A DNA stretch of 25,875 nt from positions 1 to 25,875 of the IMG/VR virus record IMGVR_UViG_3300021959_000337. The stretch is one strand, 5' to 3'. This document shows, piece after piece, positions 21,620 to 25,875 of the stretch. This DNA is from a virus. Positions within the stretch are counted from its first letter, which is position 1. Every line of letters begins with the position of its first letter. The notes under the pieces are model-generated. The model ran no database searches, was not told the DNA's origin, and worked only from the letters and a program-made list of their open reading frames with translations. Position numbers and translations under genes: made by a program.

Positions 21620-22094
21620 GTGCATATTACTGTACGCATTAATAATTAATAATTTTGCTATTGGCGTAACACCAACAGTTAATGATTTAGAACAACTAAA
21701 AGATTGCGATAACTACATACCTGGTAGTTGCTATCAATACGCAACATTACTTGTAGAACATTTTGAAGTAGAAGATATTGAAACAGCAGTAAAAGTAATG
21801 TGGTGCGAAAGCAGAAATGACGCTACAGCGTATCGTTGGCAAGATCAAGATAGTTCATTATTTCAAATAATACCTAGAACTTGGGGTTGGGTAAAAGAAC
21901 ACCACGATATACCTTATTGGGATTATCCTATTGGCAATACCTACGCACAGTTTATACCAGCTTATAATATTGAAGTAGCAGGATTATTAGTAGCTGATAT
22001 GCACAGTAGGGGTAATTATTGGCAACCTTGGGACGCTAGTAAAGATTGTTGGGAAGATACAGACAAATGGATTGCAAAGTGGAAAAATGAATAA
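21609..22094 (+). CDS. Secreted lytic transglycosylase/lysozyme-like protein
   Basis: A peptidoglycan-cleaving protein (SLT/lysozyme-like fold). Start ATG 21609 (161 residues) overlaps the initiator stop; an upstream ATG at 21579 is less suitable because it lies deeper in that gene. Residues 1-20 (MITKCILLYALIINNFAIGV) are a signal-peptide-like hydrophobic leader. The catalytic Glu is likely Glu67 in VMWCESRNDATAY, followed by SSLFQIIPRTWG (about 83-93), IPAYNIEVAGLLVADM and the late WQPWDASKDCW, the usual SLT order. Having a second wall enzyme, exported, outside the lysis cassette and in the replication block is unusual. Five cysteines (5, 33, 41, 66, 147) may form disulfides. Confidence 0.8.
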   Translation: MITKCILLYALIINNFAIGVTPTVNDLEQLKDCDNYIPGSCYQYATLLVEHFEVEDIETAVKVMWCESRNDATAYRWQDQDSSLFQIIPRTWGWVKEHHDIPYWDYPIGNTYAQFIPAYNIEVAGLLVADMHSRGNYWQPWDASKDCWEDTDKWIAKWKNE

Positions 22095-22096
22095 CG

Positions 22097-22121
22097 TAAT
22101 GTCGCAACTATAAAGTAAAAT
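22097..22121 (+). promoter_or_regulatory. Upstream element shared with 16393
   Basis: TAATGTCG at 22097 and TAAAAT at 22116 match the element before 16440 with identical spacing, about 21 of 26 positions overall. It stands before AAAGGAG (22130) and ATG 22140. It is either a promoter of unusual type or a regulator site. Confidence 0.35.
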
Positions 22122-22139
22122 AATAACAAAAGGAGTGAA

Positions 22140-22412
22140 ATGAAAAATAAAACAAAAGAACCTACATTAGTAACTATTGAAAAAGATTGGTCATATAAAA
22201 AAAAGAAATTTTTTGAATTAGAAAATCTAATTAGACAATCTGAAGCAGTTGAAGAAAATTTAATTACTGTATTACAACAAAATAGAAAAGTAATGCAATC
22301 ATTAAATGCACAACGTTTAGAGTTTATACCAATATCTTTAGAACCAACCGATCTAATACAAGAACGAATAATTAAATTACCTGGTATTAAAAAAGAAGAT
22401 CATTGGGTTTAA
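22140..22412 (+). CDS. Hypothetical coiled-coil protein (90 aa)
   Basis: No family recognised. AAAGGAG about four to six bases before ATG 22140. A basic N-terminal part (TIEKDWSYKKKKFFELENLI) leads into a long helix with heptad spacing (RQSEAVEENLITVLQQNRKV) and a non-helical end with Pro residues. It starts a two-gene unit with the nuclease at 22413, the two being directly adjacent. A partner protein of that nuclease is possible by position only. Confidence 0.68.
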   Translation: MKNKTKEPTLVTIEKDWSYKKKKFFELENLIRQSEAVEENLITVLQQNRKVMQSLNAQRLEFIPISLEPTDLIQERIIKLPGIKKEDHWV

Positions 22413-22790
22413 ATGAATTACAACAAAAAGTTTGATATACAGCTTAAACAAGGCGAAAAGCTAGAAGAACAATTAGCACAATTCTTTACTGGATCAAACA
22501 TTGAAGTTAAATCAGAACGTCATATATGGGAACAAACAGGCAATCTATTTATTGAATATGAATATAAAGGCCAACCTAGTGGTATAGCAATAACAACAGC
22601 TGATTATTGGGCATTATGTTTAGTACGTAATGAACAACTGCTACAGATGTATATATTGCCAACTGAAACGCTTAAACGCATAACTAGGCCATATTTTAAA
22701 ACAGAACGTGATGTAATTGGTGGCGATAATAATAATTCTAAAGGCATAATTGTACCAATAAATCAAATTGCACACGGCTATAAGTATTAA
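22413..22790 (+). CDS. PD-(D/E)XK-type nuclease (resolvase-like)
   Basis: A 125-residue protein with the phage pattern GEKLEEQLAQFF, then IEVKSERHIWEQTGNLFIEY (Glu-x-Lys-like catalytic pair near residue 31-33), then GQPSGIAITTADYWALCLV. This is the layout of a PD-(D/E)XK nuclease common in marine phages, often called Holliday junction resolvase-like. The E-K pair and Glu18/19 are candidate metal ligands. It begins with no gap after the preceding stop. Function in recombination or DNA processing is inferred. Confidence 0.7.
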   Translation: MNYNKKFDIQLKQGEKLEEQLAQFFTGSNIEVKSERHIWEQTGNLFIEYEYKGQPSGIAITTADYWALCLVRNEQLLQMYILPTETLKRITRPYFKTERDVIGGDNNNSKGIIVPINQIAHGYKY

Positions 22791-22802
22791 TAATGCCAAA
22801 AA

Positions 22803-22831
22803 TAATGTAACAAATACATTAATACTATAAT
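22803..22831 (+). promoter_or_regulatory. Promoter TATAAT before 22862
   Basis: TATAAT at 22826-22831 with TAATGT 17 bases upstream (22803-22808) as a poor -35. It lies just before the ATG at 22835, which would leave no room for a leader; the transcript would start near 22838, so the ATG at 22862 with AAAGGA ahead of it is the better start. Confidence 0.5.
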
Positions 22832-22861
22832 TCAATGAATAAACTAAAGGATATGTGCGAT

Positions 22862-23248
22862 ATGAACGCAGGTTATAATGACGTAAAAGAACTTGTAATG
22901 AACGTTATGGGTTTAAGTGATTGGTTGCAAGATAAAGAACCAGTAGAACCTGATTTTAAAAATGATAGTTGTGGTGGTATGAACTTTACAATTAACTGGT
23001 TAGATAATACTAAATCACGTTACTGCATACGCTTAAATGCAGACAACACATACGATATGCAAATATTTCAGTATCAAAACTATAAACAGCTTGGGTTGGC
23101 AATAGAACGATCTTTACCACGTGAAAGTATTTTGATGTTATTAAGCACAACATACCAAGAAATTACATCACAATCTAATCAAGTGCTTGAAAGTTTAAAA
23201 TTTGATTTAAGTAAAGAAACACAAGAAATTTTAAAAAACGAAACATAA
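22862..23248 (+). CDS. Hypothetical protein (128 aa)
   Basis: Not recognised. The frame is open from ATG 22835, but that codon is four bases after the -10 sequence; the ATG at 22862 has AAAGGA (22846-22851) ten bases upstream and is preferred. If 22835 is used the protein has 137 residues. Sequence: NAGYNDVKELVMNVMGLSDW, a beta-rich middle (MNFTINWLDNTKSRYCIRLN, YDMQIFQYQNYKQLGLAIER) and a long final helix. The middle resembles no catalytic family I know. Confidence 0.65.
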   Translation: MNAGYNDVKELVMNVMGLSDWLQDKEPVEPDFKNDSCGGMNFTINWLDNTKSRYCIRLNADNTYDMQIFQYQNYKQLGLAIERSLPRESILMLLSTTYQEITSQSNQVLESLKFDLSKETQEILKNET

Positions 23249-23259
23249 AATTTTTTTTA

Positions 23260-23302
23260 TGCTATACTGATTATAACGTACAAAACAAGAAAGGAGTTCA
23301 CA
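23260..23302 (+). promoter_or_regulatory. Extended -10 promoter plus conserved leader
   Basis: TGC-TATACT at 23260-23268 is an extended -10. Seven bases later begins ACGTACAAAACAAG (23276-23289), then AAAGGAG, with the ATG exactly 27 bases after the leader start, as at 16108. The promoter drives the short gene at 23303. Confidence 0.7.
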
Positions 23303-23440
23303 ATGAGTAGCGAACCAATACAATGGGCAGAAGTTACTGCATTACAAAATTCTAATGAAATTTGTGAAAATTGTAATAATACAGCTATAAAAGAATATGC
23401 GTTTGATGACAGCGTATTTTATTATTGTGTAGAACACTAA
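23303..23440 (+). CDS. Zinc-finger micro-protein (45 aa)
   Basis: Strong own promoter, leader and AAAGGAG. Cys21 and Cys24 (CENC) plus a C-terminal FYYCVEH (Cys42, His45) fit a compact C2-CH zinc site of treble-clef type. 45 residues, acidic N-terminus. It ends 47 bases before the hairpin at 23488. An isolated zinc peptide under a strong promoter suggests an early regulator or a host-binding factor; no family recognised. Confidence 0.6.
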   Translation: MSSEPIQWAEVTALQNSNEICENCNNTAIKEYAFDDSVFYYCVEH

Positions 23441-23487
23441 TATTTTAAATACTGTATCTATGTAAACGGAACTTGTATTTAATAGTA

Positions 23488-23512
23488 AAACCCCACAAAC
23501 AGTGTGGGGTTT
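23488..23512 (+). terminator. Intrinsic terminator-like hairpin (weak T-run)
   Basis: AAACCCCACA (23488-23497) and TGTGGGGTTT (23503-23512) pair over ten bases with a five-base loop. The following bases are GCTATTGTTATTG rather than T's, so termination may be weak or the hairpin may act otherwise. Confidence 0.7.
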
Positions 23513-23526
23513 GCTATTGTTATTGT

Positions 23527-24177
23527 ATGACGTGGCAAAACAGGGCGTTGTGCAAAGATATGCCAACACAATTATTCTTTCCTGGTACTGATGAACGTAC
23601 TGATAAGCAATATTGGGAAACGCATAGTATATGCCGTGATTGTCCAGTAAATTTACAATGCTTATTATTTGCACTAGATGAAGATTTAGAATATGGATTA
23701 TATTGCTTACCTGAACGTGTAAGACGTAGATTTAAAACAAAACCACCAGCTGATATTAAAAAAACAATGCAAGAAACATTTACCACAATAGATATTATTG
23801 AAGCTGAATTTGATTATCACGGTAAGCTAATTAAAAAACGTTGCTTACGTTGTAATCGTAAAACACGTGGCTTTTATAAAGATTATGAAAATTGGGGTGG
23901 CAAAAGTCATATATGCGTTAGTTGTCATATAGAAATACAAAATAACAAGCAAGTAGATAAATTACTTGATCGTGAAAAACCTAGCAAATCAAGACCAGAG
24001 TTTGATAGCTATGGACAGTTGGTAAGTAAATGTTGCACTAAATGTGGCAAAAGAAAGATAGCTGATGAATTTAGTAAAAGACCACAAGGCATTGGTGGTA
24101 AAACAAGTTGGTGTAAAGCGTGTACAAGAAAAAATTTAGAATTATGGCAACAAAAACAAAATAAAAAGGTAAAGTAG
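23527..24177 (+). CDS. WhiB-family regulator fused to duplicated zinc module
   Basis: Residues 1-70 are a WhiB/Wbl domain: Cys9, Cys36, Cys39 and Cys45 (C-x26-C-x2-C-x5-C) for a [4Fe-4S] cluster, then EYGLYCLPERVRRRF in the place of the usual GVWGG turn and basic helix. WhiB proteins are transcription factors specific to Actinobacteria and their phages, some binding the sigma factor. Residues 92-134 and 157-199 are two copies of one zinc module (EFDxxGxLxxxxCxxC... GGKxxxCxxC), with Cys106/109/130/133 and Cys169/173/196/199. Start ATG 23527 lies seven bases after an extended -10 (TGC-TATTGT, 23512-23520), consistent with a leaderless transcript; no ribosome site is visible. A Wbl fused to paired zinc modules is unusual. 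Confidence 0.82.
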   Translation: MTWQNRALCKDMPTQLFFPGTDERTDKQYWETHSICRDCPVNLQCLLFALDEDLEYGLYCLPERVRRRFKTKPPADIKKTMQETFTTIDIIEAEFDYHGKLIKKRCLRCNRKTRGFYKDYENWGGKSHICVSCHIEIQNNKQVDKLLDREKPSKSRPEFDSYGQLVSKCCTKCGKRKIADEFSKRPQGIGGKTSWCKACTRKNLELWQQKQNKKVK

Positions 24178-24192
24178 ATAAAAAGGAGTGTT

Positions 24193-24738
24193 ATGGATTT
24201 ACCAAATAAAAAATACAAGATTATATACGCAGATCCACCGTGGTCTTATGGTGCTTGGTCAGATAAAAGTAGTGGAAATGGTTTAGCTGCTAAACATTAC
24301 AAAACAATGACCAATCAAGATATTTGCGAACTTAAAGTAGAAAATTTAGCAGAAAAAGATTGTGTATTATTTATGTGGGTTACTTATCCACATTTACAAA
24401 CAGGTTTAGATGTTATCAATGCGTGGGGATTTACATTTAAAACAGTCGCATTTACTTGGATTAAAAGACATAAAAATAACGAGTACTGCAAAGGTTTAGG
24501 ATATTGGACTAGGTCTAATGCTGAAATATGTTTATTAGCAATAAAAGGATCACCTAATAAATACGTTATTGACAGATCTGTAAGTCAAATAATAGATACT
24601 GTAAGAGAAAAACATAGTAAAAAACCTGATGTTGTACGTGAACGCATAGTACAACTGTTAGGCGATTTACCACGTATAGAATTGTTTGCTAGACAAACAG
24701 CAGACGGTTGGGATAGTTGGGGTAATGAAGTTAATTAA
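24193..24738 (+). CDS. MT-A70 family DNA N6-adenine methyltransferase
   Basis: A 181-residue MT-A70 type enzyme. The catalytic DPPW is at residues 14-17 (YKIIYADPPWSYG), and later conserved blocks are CVLFMWVTYPHL, FKTVAFTWIK, YWTRSNAEICLLAIKG and PRIELFARQTADGWDSWGNE. It has AAAAGGAG before ATG 24193. Target site unknown. Second methyltransferase of three; overlaps the third by 14 bases. Confidence 0.92.
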   Translation: MDLPNKKYKIIYADPPWSYGAWSDKSSGNGLAAKHYKTMTNQDICELKVENLAEKDCVLFMWVTYPHLQTGLDVINAWGFTFKTVAFTWIKRHKNNEYCKGLGYWTRSNAEICLLAIKGSPNKYVIDRSVSQIIDTVREKHSKKPDVVRERIVQLLGDLPRIELFARQTADGWDSWGNEVN

Positions 24739-25435
24739 TAAAGACTTTAAAGAAGCTAATTGGCCAAAAGAAATACAAACTTTAATAGTTGATCCACCAT
24801 ACAATATAGGATTTAATTATAAAGGTGGTTATAAAGATAATTTAAAAAAACACGAATATGAAACATTAATATATGAAATGCTGTTAAAAAGTTATGAAAA
24901 TATAAAAGATAATGGATCATTATTTATAATTAATTATCCTGAAATAATTGCTAATTTATTTATAACAATAGAACATACACAATGGCAATTTCATCAATGG
25001 ATTAATTGGGTATATCCAGCAAATATAGGCTTTAGTAATCAAAAGTTTACACGTGCAAGTAGGTGTATATTGTGGCTTACAAAAGGAAATCCAAAAGTAT
25101 ATATAGATCGTGTTACACAACCTTATAAAAATCCTAATGATAAGCGTATTAAACAACATATAGCTAATGGTCGTAATGGGACACATCTTTACGATTGGTG
25201 GGAAGTTAATTTAGTAAAAAACGTAAGCAAACAAAAAAACAATTATACAAATCAAATACCAGAAGAAATACTTAAACGTTTAATACTTACTACTACTGAT
25301 GAACAAGATTTAGTAGCAGATCCTATGTGTGGTACAGGCAGTACGCTAATTACTGCTAGTAAACTAAATAGAAATGGTTGGGGTTGTGATATTAACAGCG
25401 ACTTAAAAGAACTATGGGATAGTTATACATATTAA
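24725..25435 (+). CDS. DNA methyltransferase (N4/N6, DPPY, beta class)
   Basis: Third methyltransferase. Start ATG 24725 (236 residues) is chosen over an in-frame ATG at 24686, which lies in the MT-A70 gene. DPPY at 23-26, then the AdoMet-binding motif DPMCGTGSTL at 199-208, again the beta-class order. Between them lies TRASRCILWLTKGNP. Its arginine codons include CGT, unlike the methyltransferase at 1070, so it looks native to this genome. No restriction partner, so a self-protection role is likely. Confidence 0.9.
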   Translation: MKLINKDFKEANWPKEIQTLIVDPPYNIGFNYKGGYKDNLKKHEYETLIYEMLLKSYENIKDNGSLFIINYPEIIANLFITIEHTQWQFHQWINWVYPANIGFSNQKFTRASRCILWLTKGNPKVYIDRVTQPYKNPNDKRIKQHIANGRNGTHLYDWWEVNLVKNVSKQKNNYTNQIPEEILKRLILTTTDEQDLVADPMCGTGSTLITASKLNRNGWGCDINSDLKELWDSYTY

Positions 25436-25776
25436 TGCAAACATACCAAAGACCGTGTTTAAAGTGTCGTAGGTTATTTACACCAGATAATAACAGTAGA
25501 AGTTATTGTGCAGAACACATACCAATAATAAAACCTAAAAAGTATTATAAAAAAGGTAAAAGTGCTTATGATGACGCAGAATATAGACGCAATCGTAAAT
25601 TAATTAGACAACAACAAAAGTACTGCGTATGGTGTGGGACAGCTGGAACAAGTCAAAATAAACTACAAGTAGATCATATCCTACCTATAAGCCGTGGTGG
25701 TTCACATCATATAAGTAATTTGCGTATATTGTGTCAGAATTGCCATAAAAAGCGTCAAGGAGTGGCACATAGGTAA
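25435..25776 (+). CDS. HNH endonuclease with N-terminal zinc ribbon
   Basis: A 113-residue HNH nuclease. N-terminal zinc ribbon with Cys8, Cys11, Cys25 and His28, a basic linker (PIIKPKKYYKKGKSAY), then the HNH core: CVWCG (Cys64/67), QVDHILPISRGG (Asp80-His81), NLRILC (Asn95) and CQNCHKKR (Cys100/103, His104). Such HNH proteins next to the terminase assist cos cleavage and packaging in HK97-like phages. Its position at the right end, just before a G-rich non-coding tract, fits that role. ATG overlaps the previous stop (TAATG). Confidence 0.9.
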   Translation: MQTYQRPCLKCRRLFTPDNNSRSYCAEHIPIIKPKKYYKKGKSAYDDAEYRRNRKLIRQQQKYCVWCGTAGTSQNKLQVDHILPISRGGSHHISNLRILCQNCHKKRQGVAHR

Positions 25777-25875
25777 ATATGCCATAAATAGCTAGAAATG
25801 TCTAAAAACCCCATAAATAAGGCGTTTAGAGGGTATAAGGGGGGATAGTTTTTTTCTGGGTAAAGGGTCTACCAC
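25777..25875 (+). other. G-rich non-coding end, possible cos region
   Basis: About 99 bases with no gene. They hold a direct repeat CCATAAATA (25782-25790 and 25811-25819), a run GGGGGG (25839-25844) and TTTTTTT (25849-25855). No small terminase gene has begun by the edge. The G-run and its place after the HNH gene suggest a packaging end, but no cos sequence can be proven here. Confidence 0.3.

Noticed and set aside
22835-22861. ATG 22835 as start of the 23248 gene
   Set aside because: Sits four bases after TATAAT, with no ribosome site; the transcript would begin after it. ATG 22862 has AAAGGA.
1-25875. tRNA genes, CRISPR arrays, insertion sequences, attachment sites or integrase
   Set aside because: I looked for cloverleaf TTCGANTC-like arms, regular spaced repeats, transposase motifs and integrase motifs and saw none; short tRNA-like sequences cannot be fully excluded by eye.

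Overview
The window is a 25.9 kb piece of a tailed phage (siphovirus) genome. All genes are on the + strand, packed end to end with many 4-base stop/start overlaps, and the DNA is strongly AT-rich (judged by eye, not computed). A WhiB-family protein (four-Cys pattern, residues 9/36/39/45 of the gene at 23527), an r1t-like holin and an amidase endolysin with a peptidoglycan-binding domain point to an actinobacterial host. The low G+C suggests one of the AT-rich aquatic or marine Actinobacteria rather than a high-GC soil genus; that host call is inference. I see no integrase, repressor, tRNA, CRISPR array or transposon.

Layout. 1-6.1 kb: packaging and head genes (terL cut by the left edge, an inserted DNA methyltransferase, a small membrane protein, portal, a small virion-like protein, an HK97-type prohead protease with an extra N-terminal domain, and the major capsid protein). 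6.2-12.4 kb: head-tail joining and tail genes (connector, terminator-like protein, two related tail-tube-like proteins, tail-assembly chaperone with a programmed -1 frameshift, tape measure, tail hub). 12.5-15.2 kb: fibre and receptor-binding region with three diverged tandem paralogues. 15.2-18.9 kb: an HNH protein, several short membrane and zinc peptides, a metallophosphoesterase, then endolysin and holin closed by a strong terminator.

19.0-23.4 kb is the replication/early region. It holds a protein with an SSB-like acidic C-terminus, a possible helicase loader, and a winged-helix initiator with iteron-like palindromes and AT-rich repeats inside its own reading frame, which I read as the replication origin (the arrangement of lambda O). 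A signal-peptide-bearing lytic transglycosylase and a PD-(D/E)XK-type nuclease follow. 23.5-25.8 kb: the WhiB protein fused to a duplicated zinc module, two more methyltransferases and an HNH endonuclease, ending in a G-rich non-coding stretch. HNH genes often sit just before terS-terL and the cohesive end, so the right edge may lie close to the left edge on the complete (circular or cos-ended) genome.

The phage encodes no DNA polymerase or helicase here and would depend on the host replisome, recruited by its initiator and loader. The three methyltransferases have no restriction partner and probably protect the phage DNA. Most distinctive: the intragenic origin, the SSB-tailed zinc protein, the WhiB/zinc-module fusion, the two- or three-fold repeated promoter/leader, and the split-like prohead protease with an A AAA AAG slippery site and an internal start.
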